From Prevotellaceae bacterium UBA1075 (GTDB lineage: Bacteria > Bacteroidota > Bacteroidia > Bacteroidales > Bacteroidaceae): 64,000 nt of DNA. The notes under the pieces were generated by a model that was given only the letters and a program-made list of their open reading frames with translations, was not told the origin of the DNA and ran no database searches. Shown one piece after another: positions 1 to 7,984 of the stretch. Every line of letters begins with the position of its first letter. Position 1 is the stretch's first letter. The translations under genes were made by a program, and so were the position numbers. The stretch spans positions 186,515 to 250,514 of the forward strand of contig DCCS01000032.1 in the NCBI GenBank assembly GCA_002316015.1, in the 5' to 3' direction.

Positions 1-61
1 GCGGCGCACTGCATCCGCCAATGCGGCGCACTGCATCCGCCAATGCATGCGGCTGCGTGCT
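1..61. repeat. 22-bp tandem repeat, locus A (cut by window edge)
   Basis: Two identical 22-base units occupy 1-22 and 23-44, each starting GCGGCGCACTGC and ending CGCCAAT. A diverged remnant (GCATGCGGCTGCG) follows to about 61. The unit shares its length, its GC-rich palindromic core and its GCCAAY end with arrays at 19024-19145 and, in inverted orientation, 48986-49073. The array lies downstream of the Na/Pi cotransporter gene. It has no unique spacers, so it is not a CRISPR array. Confidence 0.75.
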
Positions 62-165
62 GTGGCACTCTGGCATGGGACGGGCGGGCATAAAGGCACG
101 CACGGGGCGTCGCGTTGGGTGCTTTGCCCGGTGCCGTGCGGTTGCTGTGCCCGTGGGGGTGTCTT

Positions 166-1836
166 TCACTTGGTGGCCTGTACCACGTTGACCACATAGT
201 CGCCCAGTTTCTCGCACTCGCTGATGAAGTCCATGTAATAGACTCCAGTCTGATAGCCATACAGGCCATCGTTGATGTCCTGGAGGTTCTGGTTCTTCAG
301 CTGGTTGCGGTAATTGTTGATTTCGTGCTCGATGTTGTACGACACGTTGTAGTCGGCATACTGGTGGTCTGGGGCTTTCTCCACCACGTTGGCCATTGCC
401 TCCAGGGCATGTGTGACCAGCGACATCATGGTGTGCATGTGGCTGAGTTGCTCTTCGGTGAAGCGTTCCTTGGAGTGCATGCGCTGGCGGCTTATCGTGC
501 GCCCGAGGTTATAGCACGAGTCACCGATGGACTCCAGCTCGGTCACCTGCCGCATCATGCGTTGTATCTGCGCCTTCGAGTCGCTTGACAGCCGTCCCTC
601 GCTCACCTTGTGCAGGTAGTTGGCAATCTCCACCTCCATGTTGTCGGTGATGTTCTCGTACTTCTCTATGCGTGAGAACAGCTTGTTGAAACTGTCACCG
701 TTCTCTGTCTCCAGCAGTTCTCTCACGAGCGAGAACATGCGCTGGCAGCGCACGACGAAGAGGTTGACCTCCTTGCATGCCTCGAAGATGCTCAGCTCGG
801 CCGTGCTCAGCAGCCCACCTCCGATAAACTTCAGCCTGCCTTCCTCCACGTCGTCCTGGCCTTCCCTCTGTGGCACGAGCATGCACACCAGTTTCTCCAT
901 GGGTTTTATAAACCATATGAGTATAAGCACGTTGCACACGTTGAACGTGGTGTGGAACGCTGCCAGCACCACATTCAGTATCACGGGGTTCTCCACATGC
1001 TGCGGGTCGCAGCCCACCATGGAGCACACGAAGTTGACGAAGTACTTGTAGATGCAGAGCACCCACACCACTCCGAAGAGGTTGAAGATGAGGTGGGCGC
1101 GCGCAGCCCGCTGGGCTTGCGTGCTTGCGCTCACGGCCACGATGTTTGACGTGATGGTCGTGCCCACGTTCTCGCCCATCACGAGGGCGATGCCCAGGTA
1201 GATGTCCAGCACGCCCGTGCCGCACAGCGTCATGGTGATGGCCATGATGGCAGCCGAACTCTGCACGGCACAGGTGAGCAGGCCGCCTATGAGCAGGAAC
1301 AGCAGGTAACTGCCGAACCCCCATCCGCTCACGCTCTGCAGGAAGTCCTGGATGTGCGCGTTCTGGTCAAGGTGCATCTCTGTGGCATTGGTCTTGAGTG
1401 CCGTGAGTCCGAGAAGCATAAGGGAGAGCCCCATGAGGAACTCTCCCATATTCACGTTCTTTTTGGTGTAAATGAGCGCGATGGCAACGATGATGCCCGC
1501 ATAGACCGGCATGCGCATGTCGAAACTGCCGCCCAGCACCATTATCCACGCCGTGGCGGTGGTGCCGATGTTGGCTCCCATGATGACCGAGATGGCCTGC
1601 GAGAGCGTGAGCAGCCCCGCGCTGACAAAACTCACGGTCATCACCGTGGTGGCCGTTGAGGACTGGATGGAGGTGGTGATGAGCGCGCCCGTGAGCAGGC
1701 CTGTGAAGCGGTTGGTGGTCATGGTGCCGAGCACCGTGCGCAGGCGGCTGCCGGCCATCTTCTGCAAGCCCTCGCTCATGACTTTCATGCCGTACATAAG
1801 CAGTGCGACGGAGCCAACCAGTATCAGAAATTCCAT
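166..1836 (-). CDS. Na+/phosphate cotransporter family protein with PhoU-like tail
   Basis: Inner-membrane sodium-coupled phosphate importer of the NptA/YjbB type, 556 residues. Two inverted membrane repeats each carry the family QSS signature (QSSTATT near residue 58 and QSSAAIM near 192). After the membrane part, residues from about 340 to the end form a soluble helical tail resembling the PhoU domain that closes bacterial members of this family. The gene diverges from a PiT-type phosphate transporter, so the locus looks dedicated to phosphate uptake. The start at 1836 leaves a leader of about 40 bases after a -7 box (TACCTTTG on the minus strand, 1881-1888). Family assignment is firm; the transported ion is inferred from the family. 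Confidence 0.93.
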   Translation of the reverse strand: MEFLILVGSVALLMYGMKVMSEGLQKMAGSRLRTVLGTMTTNRFTGLLTGALITTSIQSSTATTVMTVSFVSAGLLTLSQAISVIMGANIGTTATAWIMVLGGSFDMRMPVYAGIIVAIALIYTKKNVNMGEFLMGLSLMLLGLTALKTNATEMHLDQNAHIQDFLQSVSGWGFGSYLLFLLIGGLLTCAVQSSAAIMAITMTLCGTGVLDIYLGIALVMGENVGTTITSNIVAVSASTQAQRAARAHLIFNLFGVVWVLCIYKYFVNFVCSMVGCDPQHVENPVILNVVLAAFHTTFNVCNVLILIWFIKPMEKLVCMLVPQREGQDDVEEGRLKFIGGGLLSTAELSIFEACKEVNLFVVRCQRMFSLVRELLETENGDSFNKLFSRIEKYENITDNMEVEIANYLHKVSEGRLSSDSKAQIQRMMRQVTELESIGDSCYNLGRTISRQRMHSKERFTEEQLSHMHTMMSLVTHALEAMANVVEKAPDHQYADYNVSYNIEHEINNYRNQLKNQNLQDINDGLYGYQTGVYYMDFISECEKLGDYVVNVVQATK

Positions 1837-1880
1837 AAACTTGATGTATGTGTGTGTGAGCCTCGCTGTTTTGCGCGCTA

Positions 1881-1888
1881 CAAAGGTA
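1881..1888 (-). promoter_or_regulatory. -7 promoter box for the Na/Pi cotransporter gene
   Basis: The minus strand reads TACCTTTG, a match to the Bacteroidota -7 consensus TAnnTTTG, about 45 bases before the start codon. No clear TTTG -33 box lies 19-22 bases upstream, so an activator may be needed. Confidence 0.6.
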
Positions 1889-1966
1889 TTACAATTTTGT
1901 TAAATTTGCGCAGTGCCTTTGCTGCAATCGTGTCACACTTTCCCATAAAACACAGCGCACACCGCG

Positions 1967-2010
1967 TGTAACCTACTTGTGACGCGTTTGCAACATGTCT
2001 GTAACACGCG
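1967..2010 (+). promoter_or_regulatory. Four 11-bp direct repeats resembling a Pho box
   Basis: Four head-to-tail 11-base units start at 1967, 1978, 1989 and 2000, and begin TGTAAC, TGTGAC, TGCAAC and TGTAAC. PhoB-type response regulators are known to bind TGTnA-like direct repeats spaced 11 bases apart, one DNA turn. The array ends five bases before the TACTTTTG -7 box at 2016 and covers the position where a -33 box would lie, the usual architecture of an activated pho promoter. Its place between two phosphate transporter genes supports phosphate-starvation control. The regulator itself is not in the window, so its identity is inferred. Confidence 0.6.
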
Positions 2011-2015
2011 TGGCT

Positions 2016-2023
2016 TACTTTTG
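2016..2023 (+). promoter_or_regulatory. -7 promoter box for the small ORF and PiT gene
   Basis: TACTTTTG matches TAnnTTTG. It is followed at 2051 by a 29-codon ORF and at 2205 by the PiT transporter. A second plus-strand match, TAAATTTG, lies farther upstream at 1901-1908. No TTTG sits at the canonical -33 distance; the direct repeats occupy that place. Confidence 0.55.
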
Positions 2024-2050
2024 CGCCAGGCAAACAAGGCGGAATTGGAT

Positions 2051-2140
2051 ATGGATGCAAAAAAGGTCGAGTTCATTTATAATATGGTGCGCATAATTGT
2101 CCTGGCCGTCTTCCTCGTGGCCCTTTACCTGGCTCTGTGA
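2051..2140 (+). CDS. Possible 29-aa single-pass membrane peptide
   Basis: An ATG at 2051 opens a 29-codon frame ending in TGA at 2138-2140. The peptide has a charged start (MDAKKVEF) followed by an unbroken hydrophobic stretch (IIVLAVFLVALYLAL), the profile of a single transmembrane helix. It starts about 28 bases after the TACTTTTG box and stops 64 bases before the PiT start, so it would be the first cistron of that transcript. Small membrane peptides made with transporters can act as subunits or regulators, but I recognise no family here. Length alone is weak evidence; the ORF could be fortuitous or a leader. Confidence 0.45.
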   Translation: MDAKKVEFIYNMVRIIVLAVFLVALYLAL

Positions 2141-2204
2141 CGGCAATGGCGACGCACGGGAAGGGGGTCTTGCCTTACGGTTAACACACACACAACAAAC
2201 GTAT

Positions 2205-4469
2205 ATGGATACATTATTTCTCTGCATCGTGATTTTCCTCATCGTGCTGGCTATCTTTGACCTGGTGGTTGGGGTGAGCAATGATGCTGTGAACTTTCTC
2301 AACTCGGCCATCGGGGCCAAGGTGGCCCGTTTCCGCACCATTGTCATCATCGCCTCGGTGGGCGTGTTTGCGGGTGCCTCGCTGAGCAACGGCATGATGG
2401 ATGTGGCCAGGCATGGCATCATGACCCCGGAGTTCTTCTCCTTCTATGATGTGATGTGCATCTTCATGGCCGTCATGATTACTGATGTGTTGTTGCTGGA
2501 CGTGTTCAACAGCCTGGGCATGCCCACGTCCACCACGGTGAGCATGGTGTTTGAGCTGCTCGGCGGCGCTTTCGCCATCGCCATAATCAAGATTGTGAAG
2601 GGGGCGGCCGATGCCTCCGGACACGCGCTCACGTTGGGTGACCTCATCAATACAGAGAAGGCCATGAGCGTCATCCTGGGTATTTTCCTCAGTGTGGCCA
2701 TCGCGTTTGTGCTGGGTTTCATCACACAATGGATAGCGCGGGTGGTGTTCACGTTCAACGGACGCTCGCACCTGAAGAACGGCATTTTCGGCGGTCTGGC
2801 CATCACCAGCATCGCGTGGTTCATGCTGGTGGGCGGGTTGAAGGGGTCCACGCTGATGACCCCGGAATTGCGTGAGTTTGTCAACAGCCACACCTGGATG
2901 ATACTGGGAGGCGGCACGGTGCTGATGAGCGTGGTGATGACGCTGCTCAGCCTGGCCAGGCTCAATGTGATGCGCACGGTGGTGCTGTTTGGCACCTTTG
3001 CCCTCGCGATGGCCTTCGCGGGAAATGACCTGGTGAACTTCGTGGGTGTCCCGCTCGCCGGACTGGATGCCTACCAGGACTATATGGCCCATGGCAACTC
3101 TGACCCCTCGGGCTTCCTGATGGTCAGTCTGATGAAGAGTGCGCACACCCCCATCCTGTTCCTGGTGCTGGCCGGAGTCGTCATGGTGCTCTCGCTGGTG
3201 TTCTCGCCCAAGGCCCAGAATGTGGTGAAGACGAGCGTGGACTTGAGCCGGCAGGACGAGGGCGAGGAGATGTTCGGCTCATCGGCCGTGGCACGCGCCC
3301 TGGTACGCTCGGCCTTGGTCTGTTCCAAGGCAATTGGAAATTTTGTGCCTGCGCCCGTTTGCCGATGGATTGACTCGCGGTTCAACACGGGCGAGATGGT
3401 GCTTCCGGCCGGGGCTGCCTTTGACCAGGTGCGCGCGGCGGTCAACCTGGTGCTGGCCGGGCTGCTGGTGGCAATGGGCACAAGCCTCAAGCTCCCCCTG
3501 TCCACCACCTATGTCACATTCATGGTGGCGATGGGCACCAGTCTTGCCGACCGTGCATGGAGCCGCCAGAGTGCCGTGTTCCGCATTACGGGGGTTCTCT
3601 CGGTCATCGGAGGGTGGTTCATCACGGCCGGGGTAGCCTTTATAGTGACCTACCTGGTCACCTGCATCATGCACTTCGGGCATTTCCCCGCCATGGCCAT
3701 TGGCATTGTGGTTGCCATCCTGGTCCTGGTGAGGAGCAACCTCAGACAGGCGCACAAGAGTGCACAGGAGACCCAGGACACGCTTTTCGCCCAGATAATG
3801 CGCTCCCACGACGAGGAGCACAACTGGACACTCCTTGTCCGGCACGTGCGCCTGTACAGTTGTGAGCAGCTTGCCTTTGTGGAGGACTGCTACCGTCAGG
3901 TTACGGATGCCTTCTTCCGTGAGGAGTACAGGCCGCTCAAGAAGGCCTCCGTGCGCATCGAGGAGCAGCGCAAGCAGCTCAAGAGGCAGCGGCGCAAGGA
4001 GGTGCTGGCCCTGCGTAGGGTCAACCACATCCTCAGCATAGAGCGCAACACGTGGTATTTCCTGGGCATTGGCGCACTCTCGCAGATGCTCTACTGCCTG
4101 AAGCGCATCACAGAGCCTTGCCGTGAGCATATCGGAAACAACTTCACCCCTGTGAGCAGCGAGTACTCGGCACCCTTCCTGGCTTACCGGCAGGAGATAT
4201 CCAAGTTGTTCGTGAGGGCAGAACGGATGCTCTCGCCTGACGGCCAGGCAGACGGCAGCCACCTGGACTCGCCCGAAGAGTTGAGGGCAGACGCGATGGC
4301 GCTCCAGCGTCAGCTCTCGGCGTACAGGAAGACCGTCATTGACGACATACAGAACCGCCCGCTCAACCTGGAGTCCATGATACTGTTCCTGAGCCTTGTC
4401 CAGGAGTCGCAGGAACTGATAAGCAACCTGCGGCACATGCTGCGCGGATATGCCAAGTTTGCCGAGTAG
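2205..4469 (+). CDS. pit: PiT-family inorganic phosphate transporter with long cytoplasmic tail
   Basis: Inner-membrane phosphate permease of the PHO4/PiT family, 754 residues from the ATG at 2205. The two inverted halves carry variants of the family GANDVANA signature: GVSNDAVNF near residue 23 and AGNDLVNF near 271. Membrane segments end near residue 513. The last 240 residues are soluble, highly charged and helical, with a basic stretch (KQLKRQRRKE) and no resemblance to simple PiT proteins; by position it could be a PhoU-like regulatory domain. A TTG at 2097 would add 36 residues, but they do not look like part of the family. It is probably expressed from the Pho-box-like promoter at 1967-2023. 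Confidence 0.92.
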   Translation: MDTLFLCIVIFLIVLAIFDLVVGVSNDAVNFLNSAIGAKVARFRTIVIIASVGVFAGASLSNGMMDVARHGIMTPEFFSFYDVMCIFMAVMITDVLLLDVFNSLGMPTSTTVSMVFELLGGAFAIAIIKIVKGAADASGHALTLGDLINTEKAMSVILGIFLSVAIAFVLGFITQWIARVVFTFNGRSHLKNGIFGGLAITSIAWFMLVGGLKGSTLMTPELREFVNSHTWMILGGGTVLMSVVMTLLSLARLNVMRTVVLFGTFALAMAFAGNDLVNFVGVPLAGLDAYQDYMAHGNSDPSGFLMVSLMKSAHTPILFLVLAGVVMVLSLVFSPKAQNVVKTSVDLSRQDEGEEMFGSSAVARALVRSALVCSKAIGNFVPAPVCRWIDSRFNTGEMVLPAGAAFDQVRAAVNLVLAGLLVAMGTSLKLPLSTTYVTFMVAMGTSLADRAWSRQSAVFRITGVLSVIGGWFITAGVAFIVTYLVTCIMHFGHFPAMAIGIVVAILVLVRSNLRQAHKSAQETQDTLFAQIMRSHDEEHNWTLLVRHVRLYSCEQLAFVEDCYRQVTDAFFREEYRPLKKASVRIEEQRKQLKRQRRKEVLALRRVNHILSIERNTWYFLGIGALSQMLYCLKRITEPCREHIGNNFTPVSSEYSAPFLAYRQEISKLFVRAERMLSPDGQADGSHLDSPEELRADAMALQRQLSAYRKTVIDDIQNRPLNLESMILFLSLVQESQELISNLRHMLRGYAKFAE

Positions 4470-4492
4470 GAAGCATCTTATGTGACAAGGCA

Positions 4493-4542
4493 GAACGCCC
4501 CGAAAGCCATTGCAACACGTGTTGCATGCTTTCGGGGCGTTC
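4493..4542. terminator. Bidirectional stem-loop between convergent genes
   Basis: Perfect 14-bp arms (4493-4506 and 4529-4542) enclose a 16-base perfect palindrome, TGCAACACGTGTTGCA, at 4511-4526, giving a long two-part hairpin. It lies between the convergent PiT and helicase genes and can serve both. The T-run is weak. Confidence 0.75.
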
Positions 4543-4556
4543 CGCGTATGCGGGTG

Positions 4557-5888
4557 TCAGTCGGCCAGCGTGTAGATGGTTCTCACCCCCTTAATCTTCT
4601 GCCCGCGTAACCTTTCGAGCAACGCGCGCACCTGCTGGCTGTCGACGGCCGCGTACGACCATTGTGGCAGCACGTCAATGCGCCCTATCTGCCCGCGCTC
4701 CAGGCCGCCCTGCTTGATCAAGAATCCCGCCACATCGCCCCGGCTTATCTTGTCCTTCTTCCCCTTTCCTATATATATAGTGGCCCACAGGGGCTTTGCG
4801 GGCGCGGGCACGCGCTGTGGCAGGTGGAAGGTGTGGCAGTCTTTGTCCGCGAATTCGGGCACCCGCTCCTGGGGCCCCACCAGCAGGTAGGCACTGCCAT
4901 GCCCGTCCCACCGCGCGGTGCGGCCGTTGCGGTGCACGTAGGTCACACGGTCGGGGGGCAAGTGGTAGTGGATGACGTTCTCCACCCCGTCAATATCCAG
5001 GCCGCGCGCGGCCAGGTCGGTACACACGAGCACGTTGCACGAGCCGCACGAGAAACGGTGGATGGCGCGCTCGCGCGCCTGCTGCTCAAGTCCTCCATGG
5101 AACATGACAGCAGCCACGCCATGGGCAATCAGATATTCGCCCACACGCTCCACACTCTCCCTGAAGCCCAGGAACACGAGGCTCTTCTGCGTGCCGAGCA
5201 CGCACACCAGGCGAAGCAGCGTCTCCAGTTTGTCCTTTTGCGGGGAGTCAACCTCATATACCGTGATGCCGTCGGGGAGTGCCTCCTCCTTGTCAAGGAA
5301 GGAGATTCGGTGGAAACCCTCCCCGCCAGCGAACTGTGGTATGTGGGGATTGTCCGTGGCCGAGAGCAGGATGCGCCTCCTCGCCTGTCCCAGCCTGCTG
5401 ATGATGGCTTCCATCTGGTCCTGGAATCCCAGCTCGAGTGACTTGTCAAACTCGTCTATCACGAGTGTCGATACGTTGCTGACCGGGATATTCCCCTTGT
5501 TGATGTGGTCGAGCATGCGTCCGGGCGTGGCCACTATCAGTTGCGGGCGCATGCCATCCATGGTGCGGTGCTCGTCCATGGCCGCACGCCCGCCATAGCA
5601 CGCCATCACGCGGCATTCCGGAGACAGCCTGCGTATCACATCGGCAGTCTGAATGGCCAGTTCGCGCGAGGGAACCAGCACCAGTGTCTGCAGGTAATCC
5701 TTATTCTTGTCCATCACGCTGAGCACGGGCAGCAGGTAGGCCAGGGTCTTTCCCGACCCAGTGGGGCTCAGCAGCACTATTCTGTCATGTCTGCGGGTGG
5801 CCAGCAGCATGTCCTGCTGCATCACGTTGAGCTCCGTGATGCCCAGTTTAAGCAAGTTGTATGTCATAGCGGGTGCAAAGGAATGCAT
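4557..5888 (-). CDS. DEAD-box ATP-dependent RNA helicase (DbpA-like C-terminus)
   Basis: RNA helicase of about 443 residues, probably acting in ribosome assembly or RNA remodelling. Visible motifs are Walker A (SPTGSGKT, residues 41-48), motif II written DEFD (near 144) instead of DEAD, SAT (near 176), and the helicase C half with FHGGLEQQ, the TDLAARGLD stretch and HRNGRTAR. Residues from about 370 form a small RRM-like domain resembling the DbpA/CsdA RNA-binding domain. An in-frame ATG at 5867 lies eight bases after TTCCTTTG, a near -7 box, and could be the true start, giving 436 residues. The gene stands alone, convergent with PiT and divergent from the next gene. Confidence 0.9.
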   Translation of the reverse strand: MHSFAPAMTYNLLKLGITELNVMQQDMLLATRRHDRIVLLSPTGSGKTLAYLLPVLSVMDKNKDYLQTLVLVPSRELAIQTADVIRRLSPECRVMACYGGRAAMDEHRTMDGMRPQLIVATPGRMLDHINKGNIPVSNVSTLVIDEFDKSLELGFQDQMEAIISRLGQARRRILLSATDNPHIPQFAGGEGFHRISFLDKEEALPDGITVYEVDSPQKDKLETLLRLVCVLGTQKSLVFLGFRESVERVGEYLIAHGVAAVMFHGGLEQQARERAIHRFSCGSCNVLVCTDLAARGLDIDGVENVIHYHLPPDRVTYVHRNGRTARWDGHGSAYLLVGPQERVPEFADKDCHTFHLPQRVPAPAKPLWATIYIGKGKKDKISRGDVAGFLIKQGGLERGQIGRIDVLPQWSYAAVDSQQVRALLERLRGQKIKGVRTIYTLAD

Positions 5889-5913
5889 TTATTTTCACTT
5901 GAACAAGCCCACA

Positions 5914-5945
5914 CTTGCCCAAGTCACCGCAAAGCGCTAAATTTG
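5914..5945 (+). promoter_or_regulatory. Promoter (CTTG / TAAATTTG) with near-leaderless start
   Basis: CTTG at 5914-5917 and TAAATTTG at 5938-5945 are 20 bases apart, close to the Bacteroidota -33/-7 layout. The ATG at 5952 follows the -7 box by only six bases, so the transcript would start at or a few bases before the start codon. Confidence 0.65.
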
Positions 5946-5951
5946 CATCAT

Positions 5952-6458
5952 ATGATGCGGAATATACTTCTATGGCTCTGCCTTCACGCCTCGCTGTGCC
6001 AGGCTCAGGAGGTGTCGCTCGGCGTGGGCGGCTCCTGGGTGGCCCTGGAGGCCGAGGAGATGCAGGCTGAGATTAAGCCGGGATGGACTATAGCGGGCAA
6101 GAAGCTCAGAGACACCCGTGTCCTGTACCTGTGGGGGAAGCGGTCAAGGCAGATGGCAGACGACAGGATGCCTGTCATAAGAGTCAATCCAGGTGCCAGG
6201 GAGACGCTGGCCGATTACGCGCTGGTACGCTTGAGGTGCAGGCGCGACCACCGGCGCCTGCCCAAGGCCGTGCTGCGCGACAATGAGTATGTGCGCCTGG
6301 AGCCTTCCCTCTTCAGCATCCGTGCCGAGGGCAAGCAGGACTTCGTGTGCAAGCCGCTCGCCTGCCTACACCCCGGCGAGTATGTGCTGGTATGTCTCAG
6401 CCAGGCCACAGACGAGAAACAGGCGGGCTACAGAGTATATCCTTTCTCTGTTCCCTGA
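5952..6458 (+). CDS. Hypothetical exported protein
   Basis: A 168-residue protein with a short signal peptide (MMRNILLWLCLHASLCQAQ) and a mature part rich in Lys, Arg and alternating hydrophobics, consistent with a small beta-rich periplasmic domain. I do not recognise a family. The start at 5952 is chosen because it gives the signal peptide and lies just after a good -7 box; the frame is open upstream to 5505 but that part has no promoter and overlaps the helicase. It is followed 53 bases later by a GlpT-like antiporter and may head that operon. Confidence 0.7.
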   Translation: MMRNILLWLCLHASLCQAQEVSLGVGGSWVALEAEEMQAEIKPGWTIAGKKLRDTRVLYLWGKRSRQMADDRMPVIRVNPGARETLADYALVRLRCRRDHRRLPKAVLRDNEYVRLEPSLFSIRAEGKQDFVCKPLACLHPGEYVLVCLSQATDEKQAGYRVYPFSVP

Positions 6459-6511
6459 AAGGAGGAACATGCCCCACACTTTTTTATAATGAGTAATCAT
6501 ATGTCCACACA

Positions 6512-7984
6512 ATGGACACCCAGCCAAACGAAAGCAAGAACATGAGCCTCCTGTCCCCTCCACCCTTTCGCCCCGAGACCACCGGCCCCGAGGCAGATGC
6601 CCGCTACCGCCACCTGCGCGTGCAAGTGTTTGCGGGCGCCTTCATCGGGTATGCCGCCTTCTATCTGGTGCGCAAGAACTTTGCCATGGCCATCCCCATG
6701 CTGGAGCAACTGGGCATCGGAAAGAGCGAGTTGGGCATCGCGCTTGGCATGAACGCGGTGGCCTATGCGCTGAGCAAGTTCCTGATGGGGTCAGTGTCCG
6801 ACCGCAGTGACGCGCGCAAGTTCCTGCCCCTGGGGCTCGTGCTCAGTGCCATAGCCATGGCCAGCATGGCTGTGCCTGTCACCTGGCTCGACATCCTGCA
6901 CCATCCGGAGCGCGGGAATGTGGCCGTGGGCATGATGGCGGCCCTCAACTTCCTTGTGGGATGGTTTGGCGGAATGGGATGGCCTCCCTGTGGCAGGGTG
7001 ATGACCCACTGGTTCTCGCAGAACGAGCGCGGAACGGTGATGGCCGTGTGGAATTGTGCCCACAATGTCGGTGGGGGGCTTATAGGCCCCATGGCATCCT
7101 ACGGCGCCGTATGGTTTGGCTCCTGGCTCTATGGTGCGCACACCGAGCTGTACTTCCTTGCCGGCACCTTCATCTTCCCGGCCGCCACCGTCATCCCCAT
7201 TGCCATCCTGGCCTATATCCTGCTTCGTGACACCCCGCAGAGCCAGGGCTTGCCTGCTGTGGAGAAGTGGCGCGGTGACTTTTCCCGTCATTACGACGAG
7301 CGCAGTGAGGCGGTACTGAGCACACGCGACATAATGCTGCGTCATGTGCTGCCCAACAAGTGCCTGTGGGCAATAGCCTTGAGCAATGCCTTCATCTATA
7401 TGGTGCGCTACGGCTGCCTCGACTGGGCGCCTGCCCTGCTGAGCGACCAGGGGGTGGACATCAAGTCGGCTGGCTGGGCTTACTTCGCCTACGAGTATGC
7501 AGCAATTCCGGGCACGCTCATCTGCGGCATCATCAGCGACAGGGTGTTCAGGGGCAACCGTGCCTGGCCCACCATGCTGTTCATGGCCGTGGTGGCACTC
7601 TTCATCACCATATACTGGTATTCGTCATCGCTGGACACCCCCAGTATCAGCCTGGTGACCCTCAGTCTCACCGGCATCGGCTTCTTCATCTACGGACCGG
7701 TGATGCTGGTGGGCGTGCAGGCACTTGACCTTGTGCCTAAAAACGCGGCAGGCACGGCGGCCGGCCTCACGGGTTTCTTCGGCTATTTTCTCGGCACAGC
7801 CATACTGGCCAACACGGCTATCGGGTACATTTCGAGCCATGCGGGGTGGAACTGGACATTCGTCTGCCTGCTCCTGGCCTGCCTGCTCTCCATACTGCTG
7901 ATGCTGCCCACATTGGAAAGGAAGAGGCCGCAGCCCCATGCCGGCAACCCATTCAAGCAACAAAAGAATACTGATGAGGAATAA
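6512..7984 (+). CDS. MFS sugar-phosphate/phosphate antiporter (GlpT/UhpC-like)
   Basis: Inner-membrane organophosphate:phosphate antiporter of about 490 residues with twelve predicted membrane segments. The first helix region (FAGAFIGYAAFYLVRKNFAMA) and the following SKFLMGSVSDRSDARKF loop are characteristic of the GlpT/UhpT/UhpC branch of the major facilitator superfamily; glycerol-3-phosphate is the likeliest substrate by family. The cytoplasmic N-terminus is about 30 residues longer than the family core, and an in-frame ATG at 6542 is a possible start. Its last codons overlap the start of the downstream esterase gene by 11 bases, which indicates translational coupling. Confidence 0.88.
   Translation: MDTQPNESKNMSLLSPPPFRPETTGPEADARYRHLRVQVFAGAFIGYAAFYLVRKNFAMAIPMLEQLGIGKSELGIALGMNAVAYALSKFLMGSVSDRSDARKFLPLGLVLSAIAMASMAVPVTWLDILHHPERGNVAVGMMAALNFLVGWFGGMGWPPCGRVMTHWFSQNERGTVMAVWNCAHNVGGGLIGPMASYGAVWFGSWLYGAHTELYFLAGTFIFPAATVIPIAILAYILLRDTPQSQGLPAVEKWRGDFSRHYDERSEAVLSTRDIMLRHVLPNKCLWAIALSNAFIYMVRYGCLDWAPALLSDQGVDIKSAGWAYFAYEYAAIPGTLICGIISDRVFRGNRAWPTMLFMAVVALFITIYWYSSSLDTPSISLVTLSLTGIGFFIYGPVMLVGVQALDLVPKNAAGTAAGLTGFFGYFLGTAILANTAIGYISSHAGWNWTFVCLLLACLLSILLMLPTLERKRPQPHAGNPFKQQKNTDEE

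Noticed and set aside
1..61. Short regular repeats suggesting a CRISPR array (also at 19024 and 48986)
   Set aside because: Units are contiguous 22-mers with no unique spacers, and no cas genes are present.
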